Assembly (NCBI RefSeq): GCF_008080435.1
Contig: NZ_VRKN01000003.1
Span: 1 to 64,000, forward strand
Length of the DNA: 64,000 bases
DNA from: Enterobacter asburiae
Lineage (GTDB): Bacteria; Pseudomonadota; Gammaproteobacteria; Enterobacterales; Enterobacteriaceae
Direction: 5' to 3'
The notes beneath the pieces were generated by a model that was not told the origin of the DNA, searched no databases, and saw only the letters and a list, made by a program, of their open reading frames with translations. A program made the position numbers and the translations under genes. Shown here piece by piece: positions 46,826 to 56,515 of the stretch; within the stretch, counting starts at the first letter, position 1; every line of letters starts with the position of its first letter.

Positions 46826-47980
46826 ATGAGAGCAATCGTCATTGGCGCGGGTATTGGCGGCCTGAGCGCCGCCGTCGCGCTGAAGAAAGCGGGCATCGAC
46901 TGTACCGTGTTTGAAGCCGTAAAAGAGATCAGGCCCGTCGGGGCGGCCATCTCCATTTGGCCTAACGGCGTGAAATGCATGCAGCACCTCGGCATGGGCG
47001 ACATCATCGAGACCTACGGCGGGCCGATGCGTTTTATGGCCTACAAGGATTACCGGCGCGGCGAGATCCTGACCCGCTTTAGCCTTGCCCCGCTGGTCGA
47101 GCGTACCGGAGGGCGTCCCTGCCCCGTCTCGCGCGCTGAACTCCAGCGCGAAATGCTGGACTTCTGGGGGCGCGACAAGGTGCAGTTTGGCAAGCGCGTG
47201 GAACATGTTCATGAAGACGACGCAGGCGTGAGCGTGACCTTCACCGACGGCACCACGGCAGCCGGCGATTTTCTGATTGCCGCCGACGGCAGCCACTCGG
47301 CGGTTCGTCCTCACGTGCTGGGCTACACCCCGGAGCGCCGCTACGCCGGGTACGTAAACTGGAACGGGCTGGTGAAGATTGACGAAGAGATTGCCCCGGC
47401 TCATCAGTGGACCACCTTCGTTGGCGAAGGCAAACGCGTGTCGCTGATGCCCGTCTCCGGCGGACGGTTTTACTTCTTTTTTGACGTACCGCTGCCCGCG
47501 GGCCTGGCGGAGGATCGCGCCACCCTGCGCGCCGATCTCACGGGCTACTTCCGCGGCTGGGCGCCGCAGGTGCAGAAGCTTATCGCGGCGCTGGATCCTG
47601 AAACGACGAACCGCATTGAAATCCACGACATTGAGCCGTTTGACAGCCTGGTGCGCGGCAACGTCGCGCTGCTCGGCGATGCCGCGCACAGCACCACGCC
47701 AGATATCGGCCAGGGCGGCTGTGCGGCAATGGAAGACGCCGTCGTGCTGGGGGAATGCCTGCGTGAAAACCACAGCATTACGCTGGCACTGCGGCAGTAC
47801 GAAGCGCTGCGCTGCGACCGGGTGCGCGACCTGGTGCTGAAGGCGCGTAAACGCTGCGACGTCACCCACGGGAAAGACATGGCGTTGACGCAGGCCTGGT
47901 ATCAGGAGCTCAAAGAGGAGACCGGAGAGCGCATCATCAACGGTCTGTGCGAGACCATTCAGGGCGGCCCGTTAGGCTGA
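46826..47980 (+). CDS. hpxO: FAD-dependent urate hydroxylase HpxO
   Basis: A 384-residue flavoprotein monooxygenase (PHBH fold). N-terminal GAGIGGLSAAVALKKAG (FAD ADP-binding), DG motif around ADGSHSAVR (about 155), and GDAAHSTTPDIGQGG (about 285-299). It converts urate to 5-hydroxyisourate with NADH and O2, in place of uricase. Strong AAGGAGAG site. First gene of hpxO-hpxD-hpxE. Confidence 0.96.
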   Translation: MRAIVIGAGIGGLSAAVALKKAGIDCTVFEAVKEIRPVGAAISIWPNGVKCMQHLGMGDIIETYGGPMRFMAYKDYRRGEILTRFSLAPLVERTGGRPCPVSRAELQREMLDFWGRDKVQFGKRVEHVHEDDAGVSVTFTDGTTAAGDFLIAADGSHSAVRPHVLGYTPERRYAGYVNWNGLVKIDEEIAPAHQWTTFVGEGKRVSLMPVSGGRFYFFFDVPLPAGLAEDRATLRADLTGYFRGWAPQVQKLIAALDPETTNRIEIHDIEPFDSLVRGNVALLGDAAHSTTPDIGQGGCAAMEDAVVLGECLRENHSITLALRQYEALRCDRVRDLVLKARKRCDVTHGKDMALTQAWYQELKEETGERIINGLCETIQGGPLG

Positions 47981-47997
47981 GCGTAAGAGGGACAACG

Positions 47998-49032
47998 ATG
48001 AAAAGAGAACCGACTCCACCCGCCCACTGCACGTTTGAGCCAGAGGACTGGCTGCGTCTGGCGAGATGCTGGCATCCGGTCGCGCGCGCCTGCGACGTCG
48101 GCCCGGCACCGGTCAAAGCGACCCTGCTGGATGAACAGCTGGTGATTTACCGGATCCACGACCAGGTCGTGGTCGCCAGGGACGTGTGTCCACACCGCGG
48201 CGTGCCGCTGACGCTGGGCTTTCACGATGAGCACGGGATTATCTGCCCTTACCACGGCTTACGCTTCGGAGAGGACGGGCGCTGCAACCGTATTCCGTCC
48301 AGCCCCGACCAGCCCGTTCCGGCGAAGCTGAACCTGATTAACTACGCCGTGGAGGAACGCTTCGGCCTGATCTGGACCTGCCTGGCGTTTGACCCGGACA
48401 ATCCTGTGCCGCTGCCCACCATGCCGCACTGGGATGACGACGGATTTCAGCAGATCAACTGCCCGGCATTTGAGGTCAATGGCTTCGCCGGGAGACAGGT
48501 GGAGGGGTTTCTGGACGTGGCGCACTTTGCGTGGATCCACACCGATACCTTTGCCGATCCCAATAATCAGCTTGTGCCCGCCTATCAACCGCAGGAGACG
48601 CCGTTCGGCTTCGTGGCGGATTACTGGAGCTCCGTGAGCAACTATCCCGCCAGTTCGGACGTGCAGGCGCCGGAAGGGTTCCAGTGGCTGCGCCATTTTG
48701 AAATGCATCTGCCGTTTACCGCCACCCTGACGATTCATTTTCCGGGAGAATCGAGACTGGTCATCATGAATGCCGCGTCGCCCGTGTCATCGCGCGTGAC
48801 CCGCATGTTCGCCCCTATCGCTCGTAATGTTGACCTGCATATTCCGGTGGAGGATGTGCATGCCTTTAACCTGCGCATCTTCGAAGAAGACCGCCTGATG
48901 GTGGAAACCCAGCGCCCGGAAAGTCTGCCGCTGGATCTGACGCTGGAAGCCCATATTCCCGCCGATAAAAGCTCAATCGCCTACCGTCGGGGACTGAAAA
49001 AAATGGGCTTTGGCGAATTTTTCCTGGTATGA
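47998..49032 (+). CDS. hpxD: Rieske-type oxygenase HpxD
   Basis: A 344-residue Rieske non-haem iron oxygenase. The 2Fe-2S ligands are CPHRG...CPYHGLRF (about 66-90), and a C-terminal catalytic domain follows with GFLDVAHFAWIH as part of the iron site. With HpxE it forms a two-component system that oxidises hypoxanthine (to xanthine and urate) in Klebsiella, replacing a molybdenum xanthine dehydrogenase. Start at 47998, 17 bp after hpxO. Confidence 0.93.
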   Translation: MKREPTPPAHCTFEPEDWLRLARCWHPVARACDVGPAPVKATLLDEQLVIYRIHDQVVVARDVCPHRGVPLTLGFHDEHGIICPYHGLRFGEDGRCNRIPSSPDQPVPAKLNLINYAVEERFGLIWTCLAFDPDNPVPLPTMPHWDDDGFQQINCPAFEVNGFAGRQVEGFLDVAHFAWIHTDTFADPNNQLVPAYQPQETPFGFVADYWSSVSNYPASSDVQAPEGFQWLRHFEMHLPFTATLTIHFPGESRLVIMNAASPVSSRVTRMFAPIARNVDLHIPVEDVHAFNLRIFEEDRLMVETQRPESLPLDLTLEAHIPADKSSIAYRRGLKKMGFGEFFLV

Positions 49033-49043
49033 CGGAGGCCGAT

Positions 49044-49979
49044 ATGCTGAGCGTGATTGTTGACGGGCTGTGGCGCGAGGGCGACAAAAGCCTCGCCGTC
49101 AGGCTGGTGGCTGAAGACGGCGAAGCGCTGCCGGCGTGGCAGCCCGGCGCGCACATTGATGTCCACCTGCCCTGCGGGCTTGTCCGTCAGTATTCTCTGA
49201 CCGGGGCCTGTGAGGACGAGAGCTATCTTATCTGCGTGGGCCGTGAAGCCGCCTCGCGCGGCGGGTCGCGCTATGTCCACGAGACGCTGCGGCCCGGGCA
49301 GAGGCTGACGATCTCTGCCCCGCGCAATCTGTTTCAGCTTCGTCAGGCAGAGCGGGTTTTGCTGCTGGCGGCGGGCATTGGCATTACGCCGCTGTATGCG
49401 ATGGCCCTGCAGCTGAAGGCGGCCGGAACGCCGTTTACGCTGCATTATTACGTCAAACGCCGGGAAAGCGCGGCGTTTACGCGCGAACTCTCGCAGTGCG
49501 GTAAGTGCATCATTCATACCACCAGCCCGCGTTCAACGCTGGCAGAGCATCTCCCGGCGGCTGAGGCGGGGCTTCACGCCTGGGTCTGCGGTCCGGCAGG
49601 GTTTATGGAAAAAGTGCGTGAAGTCGCCACGGCGAAGGGATGGGAGGACGCCCATCTTCACAGCGAGGCGTTTCAACCCGCAACCCCTGTCACAAGCGGC
49701 GAAGCGGGCGAGATCTTTACGGTCAAACTGGCCTCCACAGGCGAGCGCTGGCCGGTGCCTGCAGATAAGACCATCGCCCAGGTATTACAGGAAAACGGCG
49801 TGGACGTGCCGTTGTCCTGTGAAATGGGGATCTGCGGCGCGTGCCTGACGCCGGTGATTGACGGCGTGGTGGATCACCGGGATAGCGTGCAGTCGGAGGC
49901 GGAAAAAGGCGCGCCGGACCAGCAGGTGGCGCTGTGCTGTTCGCGGAGCCATTCCGGTGAACTGGTGATCGGGCTGTAA
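49044..49979 (+). CDS. hpxE: Oxygenase reductase component HpxE
   Basis: A 311-residue phthalate-dioxygenase-reductase-type protein: FMN domain (RQYSLTG about 50), NAD domain (LLAAGIGITPLYAMA about 110) and a C-terminal plant-type ferredoxin with CEMGICGAC...C ligands. It passes electrons from NADH to HpxD. I chose the ATG at 49044 because GGAGG lies 5 bases ahead; an ATG at 49029 overlapping the hpxD stop (ATGA) is a real alternative that adds five residues. Confidence 0.92.
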   Translation: MLSVIVDGLWREGDKSLAVRLVAEDGEALPAWQPGAHIDVHLPCGLVRQYSLTGACEDESYLICVGREAASRGGSRYVHETLRPGQRLTISAPRNLFQLRQAERVLLLAAGIGITPLYAMALQLKAAGTPFTLHYYVKRRESAAFTRELSQCGKCIIHTTSPRSTLAEHLPAAEAGLHAWVCGPAGFMEKVREVATAKGWEDAHLHSEAFQPATPVTSGEAGEIFTVKLASTGERWPVPADKTIAQVLQENGVDVPLSCEMGICGACLTPVIDGVVDHRDSVQSEAEKGAPDQQVALCCSRSHSGELVIGL

Positions 49980-49987
49980 AACGAACA

Positions 49988-50022
49988 AACCCTGCGATAT
50001 TGCTCTCGCAGGGTTTTCAAAT
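49988..50022 (+). terminator. Terminator of hpxODE
   Basis: AACCCTGCGA/TCGCAGGGTT hairpin followed by TTCAAATTT. Confidence 0.8.
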
Positions 50023-50443
50023 TTGGCGCAAGTATTGATCTCTATTGACTTAGCTCTACAAATGTCTGCTCGCTTATCCTCTCTTTATTTCTTCTTTCCC
50101 CCCCTTATCAAAATTCGACATAACCACCTTTATTATTGAAGCAAACCATTAGCACGACGGTAACAAAAAAAGAATTACGGCCAACAATGACGTCAATTAT
50201 CAAAATAGAACGAATCACTTTTGAATAACACCTGCCTATACGGCCATTTATGATGGCTTATCGTGTTTTAAATATTTCCAGCAAGGCAAATATACTATAC
50301 CGGTTAATTTCCGCGCCTGACGTTATCGCGACGGGAACAATGAAATTCGGGAAGTATAAATGAAATGATTTATTTGAATGGCACAGGGCATGTTTCCTGT
50401 TCACCATGGGCGGTAGCGTGGGGCGAAGGTTACAGGAGCCGTC
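50023..50443 (+). other. Long leader region of the capsule operon
   Basis: About 420 bp, AT-rich, without a supported gene. A TATACT at about 50291 could be a -10 element; the region then contains the ops element (50409) close to the first start codon. No RcsAB box was recognised. Confidence 0.5.
50409..50420 (+). promoter_or_regulatory. ops element (RfaH recruitment site)
   Basis: GGCGGTAGCGTG, the exact ops core of JUMPstart sequences, 24 bp before the first gene start. It pauses RNA polymerase and loads RfaH, which stops Rho from ending long polysaccharide transcripts. Confidence 0.87.
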
Positions 50444-51490
50444 ATGACTGAAGCTATCATCATGTTTTGTATAGCAATGACAACCTTAATCATTGCTCGC
50501 CCTTTAGCCAGAAAATACAGTCTGGTGGATAAGCCCGGTGGTCGAAAACAGCACAAAGGTGAGATACCTTTAATAGGCGGTATTTCAGTGTATTGCAGTA
50601 TAGTCATATTTCATGTGCTGCATCTCAATATTGCCCCATTTGTCGACGCAAATTTCATAGCATACATTGTCGGTATATCAATATTACTGGCAGTTGGCAT
50701 TGCAGATGATTATTACGATCTCCCGGTCATACCACGAATACTGGCGCAGGCGTTAGCTGCACTTGTTATTATCCTCGATGATGTCTATCTCAATACGTTT
50801 GGGTTCGTCCTCGGCGAGTATGAACTTCTGCTGGGATCGGCCGGATACCTGATAACCCTTTTTGCCGGATGGGCGGCCATCAACGCGTTCAATATGATTG
50901 ATGGTATTGACGGGCTGTTGGGCTCTGTTTCCGCCGTAATATTTGCAGCACTAATGGTCACTTTCCTGTCTGCAGGTGCAGAGCAGCCTGCTTTCTGGTG
51001 TTTACTGATGATAATGGCCCTGCTTCCTTACCTGATCAGCAATCTTGGTGTAGTGGGCGCAAAGGTCTTTATGGGTGATGCCGGAAGTATGGTTATTGGT
51101 TTCACCATGCTTTGGCTGATTCTGAATGCCAGCCAGGGCAGTAAAGCCATTATGGCGCCGGTCACCGCACTCTGGATTATCGCCCTGCCGCTGATGGATA
51201 TGGTCGCCGTTATGATCCGTCGTCTGCGCCGCAGGCAAAGCCCGTTTCATGCCGACCGGGATCACCTGCACCATATTTTATTACGTTGCGGTTTATCCAG
51301 TCGCCAGACTGTCTTTGTGATGGTACTGCTCACCGCCGCGCTGGCAGGAATGGGGATGACGCTGGTAAAAGTGGGCGTCACAGAAAGTTTGTCCATGGCT
51401 CTGTATCTTGCCGTTTTTGGTATTTACGTGTTGATGAATAACGCATTGCAGCAACGGAATCCCGACCCGAAAATCCACGCGGCCCGATAA
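50444..51490 (+). CDS. Undecaprenyl-phosphate GlcNAc-1-phosphate transferase (WecA family)
   Basis: A 348-residue polyprenol-phosphate sugar-1-phosphate transferase with ~11 membrane segments. The Asp-rich [10 protein letters not shown] (about 86), [13 protein letters not shown] (about 147) and [10 protein letters not shown] (about 207) motifs and the [12 protein letters not shown] loop (about 265) are all as in WecA. It would start the repeat unit by loading GlcNAc-1-P (or a related HexNAc) on the lipid carrier. As wecA for enterobacterial common antigen is normally in the wec cluster, this is probably a second, capsule-dedicated copy. Confidence 0.88.
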   Translation: MTEAIIMFCIAMTTLIIARPLARKYSLVDKPGGRKQHKGEIPLIGGISVYCSIVIFHVLHLNIAPFVDANFIAYIVGISILLAVGIADDYYDLPVIPRILAQALAALVIILDDVYLNTFGFVLGEYELLLGSAGYLITLFAGWAAINAFNMIDGIDGLLGSVSAVIFAALMVTFLSAGAEQPAFWCLLMIMALLPYLISNLGVVGAKVFMGDAGSMVIGFTMLWLILNASQGSKAIMAPVTALWIIALPLMDMVAVMIRRLRRRQSPFHADRDHLHHILLRCGLSSRQTVFVMVLLTAALAGMGMTLVKVGVTESLSMALYLAVFGIYVLMNNALQQRNPDPKIHAAR

Positions 51491-51576
51491 AAATCTGCAG
51501 CCATGCGTCCTCATGCTTTGTTAGTGAAAGCGCGCCAGCCGCACTTTCACCTCCTTTGATGAATCGAGTTTTCACT

Positions 51577-52707
51577 ATGATAACCGTTAAGTTTGGGGCG
51601 ATAGCCCTGTCTGCTGTTCTGCTCAGCGGATGCACCCTCACGCCCGGCAGTAACCTGTCGACATCAGGCAAAACCATTATTAATGCGAATGACGCCAGCG
51701 CAGATATTAGCGATAAAGTGAACGTCTACCGCGTCACACCCAAATTGATTGAATCGCTGAAACCTGCGCCGGTTGTCGCTCGCCCAAACACCGATCTGGC
51801 CGACGAGATCCGCCGCTACGAATATCGTATTGGCGTCGGCGACGTCTTAATGGTCACCGTCTGGGACCACCCTGAGCTCACCACCCCTGCCGGGCAATAT
51901 CGTAGCGCCTCTGACACCGGGAACTGGGTTAAGTCCGACGGGTCCATCTTTTACCCCTACGCAGGCAAGATTAAAGTTGCAGGCCGAACGCTGGCTCAGG
52001 TCCGCAACGAGTTAACCAGAAAACTGGCAACAGTTATCGAGTCGCCACAGGTAGACGTCAGCGTTGCCGCCTTCCGTTCGCAAAAAGCCTACATCACCGG
52101 TGAGGTGACCCGTTCCGGTCAGCAAGCTATCACCAATATTCCGCTGACCATCATCGACGCCATTAATCAGGCGGGTGGTCTGGCCGAAGGTGCCGACTGG
52201 AATAACGCGGTGCTTACGCACAACGGTAAAGATGAGCAAATCTCACTTCAGGCGCTGATGAAGAATGGCGATCTGCAGCAAAACCGTCTGCTTTATAACG
52301 GCGACATTCTTTTCGTCCCCCGCAACGACGACCTGAAAGTGTTCGTCATGGGCGAAGTGAAAAAGCAAACCACCCTGAAGATGGACCGTAGCGGCATGAC
52401 GTTGACAGAGGCGCTGGGCAATGCCGAAGGTATCGACCAGATGAGTGCCGATGCAACCGGCATTTTTGTCATTCGCTCAACCGGCGGAAAAGATGCCAGT
52501 GGCAAGCTGGCCAACGTCTATCAGCTTAATATTTCCGACGCTACCGCTCTGGTGATGGGTACAGAGTTCAGGCTCCAGCCTTATGACGTGGTGTATGTCA
52601 CCACGGCGCCGGTCACCCGCTGGAACCGCGTATTAAGCCAGTTGGTCCCTACCATTTCCGGTATCAACGATATGACCAATACCGCCCGAATGATTAAGCA
52701 ATGGTAA
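51577..52707 (+). CDS. wza: Outer-membrane polysaccharide export protein Wza/GfcE
   Basis: A 376-residue lipoprotein with lipobox LSGC, PES domains ([30 protein letters not shown]), SLBB domains and the C-terminal [13 protein letters not shown] helix that lines the outer-membrane pore. It forms the octameric export channel. It resembles E. coli GfcE and Wza; group 4 GfcE is slightly closer by eye. Start could be 51577, giving a normal signal peptide, or 51559 (six residues longer); no clear ribosome site decides. Confidence 0.94.
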   Translation: MITVKFGAIALSAVLLSGCTLTPGSNLSTSGKTIINANDASADISDKVNVYRVTPKLIESLKPAPVVARPNTDLADEIRRYEYRIGVGDVLMVTVWDHPELTTPAGQYRSASDTGNWVKSDGSIFYPYAGKIKVAGRTLAQVRNELTRKLATVIESPQVDVSVAAFRSQKAYITGEVTRSGQQAITNIPLTIIDAINQAGGLAEGADWNNAVLTHNGKDEQISLQALMKNGDLQQNRLLYNGDILFVPRNDDLKVFVMGEVKKQTTLKMDRSGMTLTEALGNAEGIDQMSADATGIFVIRSTGGKDASGKLANVYQLNISDATALVMGTEFRLQPYDVVYVTTAPVTRWNRVLSQLVPTISGINDMTNTARMIKQW

Positions 52708-52709
52708 CC

Positions 52710-53162
52710 ATGTTTAACTCAATTTTAGTTGTTTGCATTGGCAATATTTGTCGTTCCCCCACCGGGGAGCGGTTATTGCGCCGGGCTCTTCCGGATAAGA
52801 AAATTGATTCCGCCGGATTAGGTGCACTGGTGGGAAAAGAAGCCGATGCCACCGCAACGGAAGTCGCTACAGCGCACGGCGTATCGCTTGACGGGCACCG
52901 TGGGCAGGCGTTCACATCTGAACTTGCCAGGCAGTACGACCTGATTCTGGTAATGGAAAAATCCCATCTCGAGCGGATTAAAAGAAGCTATCCAGAAGTA
53001 AGCGGGAAAGCCATGCTTTTCGGTCACTGGCAGGATCAGCTTGAAATTGCCGATCCCTATAAAAAAAGCCGTGAAATGTTTGAACTGGTTTATAAGCAAC
53101 TGGCTCAGAGCGCTGCGCGCTGGGAACTGGCGTTGAATAAGAACAGAAAAGAGATTCGATAA
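52710..53162 (+). CDS. wzb: Low-molecular-weight tyrosine phosphatase Wzb/Etp
   Basis: A 150-residue LMW-PTP. Active-site loop CIGNICRSP (about 10-18) and the DPYKKS general-acid loop (about 116) are present. It removes phosphate from Wzc so that the kinase can cycle during polymerisation. An in-frame ATG at 52701 overlaps the wza stop; 52710 gives the normal family N-terminus MFNSILVVC. Confidence 0.93.
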   Translation: MFNSILVVCIGNICRSPTGERLLRRALPDKKIDSAGLGALVGKEADATATEVATAHGVSLDGHRGQAFTSELARQYDLILVMEKSHLERIKRSYPEVSGKAMLFGHWQDQLEIADPYKKSREMFELVYKQLAQSAARWELALNKNRKEIR

Positions 53163-53163
53163 C

Positions 53164-55305
53164 GTGTCTGACTCATACCACATTTCAAAGAACGCCAGCG
53201 AAAAAGAGAAGCTACTGAGCCTGGCAGACGTCATCGGCATTCTGCGCGATGGCAAATGGAGAATTATCGCCATTACGTCAATTTTCACACTGGCAAGTGT
53301 GGCCTATGTCTTTACGGCGACACCGATTTACCAGGCCACAGCATTGGTTCAGGTTGAAAAAGACGCCGGCAAAAGTATTTTCAGCCAGCTATCGGATGCT
53401 ATTCCGGGTGGCAAGCAGGAGTCGCAGCCGCAAATTGGCCTGTTGCAATCACGAATGGTCCTGGGTCAGACGGTGGATGATTTACATCTCGACACCGCCG
53501 TAGAGGAAAAGCACTTCCCGATCATCGGCAAGGCTATTGCCAACCTACTGGGGAAACAGGACAGCAGTGTTAAAGTGGAAAATCTGACCGTCCCTGAGGA
53601 CTTTTTAGATATCCCCTTGCGGCTTACCGTGACTGCTGCAAACACCTATCAAATCGAGATTGACGGCACGGCGTACACCGGTAAAACCGGAGAGCATTTT
53701 TCTCAAAATGGCATCAGCTTTGTTATCCGTGAGATTAATGCCGACGAAGGAACGGACTTTACGCTGACTAAGCTCGATAAGCTGACAGCGGTGAATCAGC
53801 TTCTGAATAGCTTCACTGCTAAAGATATGAGTAACGACAGCGGCATGCTGCAACTGGCCTATCGGGGTGAAGATAAAAAGAAAACGGCAGAGATTTTAAG
53901 GAGCATCAGCAACAACTACCTGAAACAGAACGTCGAGCGCAAATCAGAAGAAGCGTCCAAAAGTCTGGAATTTCTTAAAGAGCAGCTACCGCTGGTTCTG
54001 AATAACCTGAATAAATCCGAAAATCTCCTCCATCAGTTCCGCCAGAAAAACGACTCTGTCGATTTATCGCTGGAGGCCAAATCCGTTCTGGAAACGGCAG
54101 TGGGCCTTGAGGCACAAATTAACGAACTGATTTTTAAAGAAGCCGAAATCTCAAAGCTCTATACCCGCGATCACCCGGCCTATCGAACCCTCCTGGAACA
54201 AAAAGCGGTGCTGACTGAGGAGCGCGATAAGCTCAATGCGCGTATTAGCGCCATGCCGAAAACGCAGCAGGAAGTCCTAAGCCTGACGCGTGATGTTCAG
54301 GCAGGTCAGGAAGTATATATGCAGCTTCTGAGCAAACAGCAGGAGCTGAACATCAACAAAGCCAGCGCCATTGGCAGCGTGCGAATTATCGACCACGCCG
54401 TTACAGAGAAAAAACCCGTCGCGCCCGTTAAACCGTTGATTACTCTGATAAGCTTTATGTTTGGTCTGTTTACCTCTGTCACTTATTGTATTTTCCGCAA
54501 GCTCTTGCACACAGGGATTGAAAACAGCGAGCAAATTGAAAACTTAGGGGTGAATGTGTACGCCACCATCCCGGTATCAAAATGGCTGAGTAATAAAAAT
54601 CAGACCATTACCAGAAGTAAACGAAAGCAGATGCGCTCCGTACATTTGCTTGCCCGGGATAATCCTTCAGACTTAGCCGTTGAGGCGATGCGCAGCCTGA
54701 GAACCAGCCTGCACTTTGCGATGATGCAGGCCAGAAACAACATTTTGCTTATCTCCGGGGCGACGCCAGAAGCCGGTAAAACGTTTGTCAGCTGCAACCT
54801 TGCAACAGTGATTGCGCAATCCGGCAAGCGGGTGCTGCTTATTGATGCCGATTTGCGTAAGGGCCAGATGCACCACGTCCTGGGAAGCGAGATCAAGCAT
54901 GGTGTCTCTGAAATTCTGCATCGCACGAGCGAATATGAAAAGGTTATTCAGAAAACAGAGATTGAAAATCTTAATTTCATTTCCCGAGGCCATATTCCTC
55001 CGAATCCATCGGAGCTGCTAATGACCGAGGCCTTCTCGAACCTGATGGAGTGGGCACAGCATAATTATGACCTCGTGATTGTTGATACCCCTCCAGTATT
55101 AGCCGTGAGCGATGCCTGCGTTGCCGCAAAATATGCCGGTACCGTTATGCTTGTTGCTCGCTTCCAGAAAAACTCGATAAAAGAAGTTGAAGTTTCCGTG
55201 AAACGCTTTGTACAGAATGATATTACCGTCAACGGCGTTATCCTGAACGGCGTGGAAAAAACAGCAAGTAATGCCTATGAGTATAATGCCTACTCGTATA
55301 GCTAA
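53164..55305 (+). CDS. wzc: Tyrosine autokinase Wzc/Etk
   Basis: A 713-residue inner-membrane BY-kinase starting with GTG one base after wzb. A Wzz domain and first membrane helix near residue 35-55, a large periplasmic coiled-coil part, a second helix near 425, then the kinase: Walker A GATPEAGKT (about 535), Walker A' VLLIDADLRKG, Walker B VIVDTPPV. The C-terminal tyrosine cluster is short (YEYNAYSY, four Tyr). It controls length and export of the polymer with Wza and Wzb. Confidence 0.94.
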   Translation: MSDSYHISKNASEKEKLLSLADVIGILRDGKWRIIAITSIFTLASVAYVFTATPIYQATALVQVEKDAGKSIFSQLSDAIPGGKQESQPQIGLLQSRMVLGQTVDDLHLDTAVEEKHFPIIGKAIANLLGKQDSSVKVENLTVPEDFLDIPLRLTVTAANTYQIEIDGTAYTGKTGEHFSQNGISFVIREINADEGTDFTLTKLDKLTAVNQLLNSFTAKDMSNDSGMLQLAYRGEDKKKTAEILRSISNNYLKQNVERKSEEASKSLEFLKEQLPLVLNNLNKSENLLHQFRQKNDSVDLSLEAKSVLETAVGLEAQINELIFKEAEISKLYTRDHPAYRTLLEQKAVLTEERDKLNARISAMPKTQQEVLSLTRDVQAGQEVYMQLLSKQQELNINKASAIGSVRIIDHAVTEKKPVAPVKPLITLISFMFGLFTSVTYCIFRKLLHTGIENSEQIENLGVNVYATIPVSKWLSNKNQTITRSKRKQMRSVHLLARDNPSDLAVEAMRSLRTSLHFAMMQARNNILLISGATPEAGKTFVSCNLATVIAQSGKRVLLIDADLRKGQMHHVLGSEIKHGVSEILHRTSEYEKVIQKTEIENLNFISRGHIPPNPSELLMTEAFSNLMEWAQHNYDLVIVDTPPVLAVSDACVAAKYAGTVMLVARFQKNSIKEVEVSVKRFVQNDITVNGVILNGVEKTASNAYEYNAYSYS

Positions 55306-55358
55306 TCAGATATCTCTGTTATATACCGCTCATAGCAATACAAGACCTGGATAACGCA

Positions 55359-56381
55359 ATGACCATTTATTTTGTAATAATACTCACGGCGGGTATTTTA
55401 GGGTATATCTACGAAAAAATAGATAAAGACGCTCGAGCGGTAATGAACGCCCTCTTCACGCTTTACTTTACGTTAATCATTGGATTGAGAGATAAAGTGG
55501 GCGTCGACTGGTATAATTATGTCAGAATGTATAACAGGTTCAATTCCGATCCGTGGCGTTACGATACGCATGAACTTCTGTATAAACTGGTCAACATACT
55601 CGGTTTTCAGTCAGATATTGGGTTCGGCTTCGTCATATTCGTCACGTCCGCTATTTTTATCATGGCTATCATCAAAGGAGCAGAAACGGCAGAAATAAAC
55701 CCTTATTATTTCTTCGCCTTAAGTGGTGCTTATATTTTTGTCATGGCGGGAGTGAACTATATTCGCCAGGGTGTGGCACTGGCCGTTATGGTCATCGCAT
55801 TTGCACATCTTCTTAATGGCGATAAGATAAAATTCTTTATCTACACACTACTGGCCGGTTTATTTCATACATCGGCAATGCTGCTTATTTTATTTATTGC
55901 CATCGATTTAAATATCATTTTTATTTTTTTGGGGTTAGTATCACTGATAGCAGCTATAATATATCTGCCAATGGACAGATATCAACATTATATAACATCT
56001 AATATGGAAAGCGCCGGAGTTTATTTACGCATTGGATATCTTTTTATTCCAGGGGTATATTTACTTTTCAACCCCCACAAATGGAAATATAATCCACCAC
56101 TAACAAAAAGAATACACTTGACATGTATCCTCTCCCCATTAGCCATGATATTATTATCATTCATTAGCAGCACAATAGCTGACAGAGTGTCATATTACTT
56201 TATTGTTCTATCGACATTAATTACAATAAAAACCGTCTCATCCAGTAAAAAAAACTTAGATTTAATCATGTCTGCCATTATTTTTTCTTTCTCAATGCTG
56301 ACATTATTTTTGTGGGTTACATATAGTAAATATACTCATCATTACTTTTACGAGAGCCACATTATAGAATGGTTAAAATAA
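55359..56381 (+). CDS. wzy: Oligosaccharide repeat-unit polymerase, EpsG type (Wzy)
   Basis: A 340-residue AT-rich gene product with about ten membrane segments and the EpsG-family pattern (IGLRDKVGVDWYNYVRMYNRF near 43-63, then YIRQGVALAVMV near 138). It should polymerise the repeat units at the periplasmic face. Codon use is far AT-richer than wza-wzc. Confidence 0.8.
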   Translation: MTIYFVIILTAGILGYIYEKIDKDARAVMNALFTLYFTLIIGLRDKVGVDWYNYVRMYNRFNSDPWRYDTHELLYKLVNILGFQSDIGFGFVIFVTSAIFIMAIIKGAETAEINPYYFFALSGAYIFVMAGVNYIRQGVALAVMVIAFAHLLNGDKIKFFIYTLLAGLFHTSAMLLILFIAIDLNIIFIFLGLVSLIAAIIYLPMDRYQHYITSNMESAGVYLRIGYLFIPGVYLLFNPHKWKYNPPLTKRIHLTCILSPLAMILLSFISSTIADRVSYYFIVLSTLITIKTVSSSKKNLDLIMSAIIFSFSMLTLFLWVTYSKYTHHYFYESHIIEWLK

Positions 56382-56515
56382 TAGCTTACACATGGGAGCA
56401 TAAATAACACAAAACCAGTACCATTGAAAACAGACTTTTGGTACTAAGACTTAATCCATTACAATCCACATCCTCCAAAGGCAATATAAATGATTTTAAT
56501 ACACCTGTCATAATC

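Noticed and set aside
50023-50408. RcsAB box or sigma-70 promoter of the capsule operon
   Set aside because: Only an isolated TATACT was seen; no matching -35 element or RcsAB dyad could be defended.
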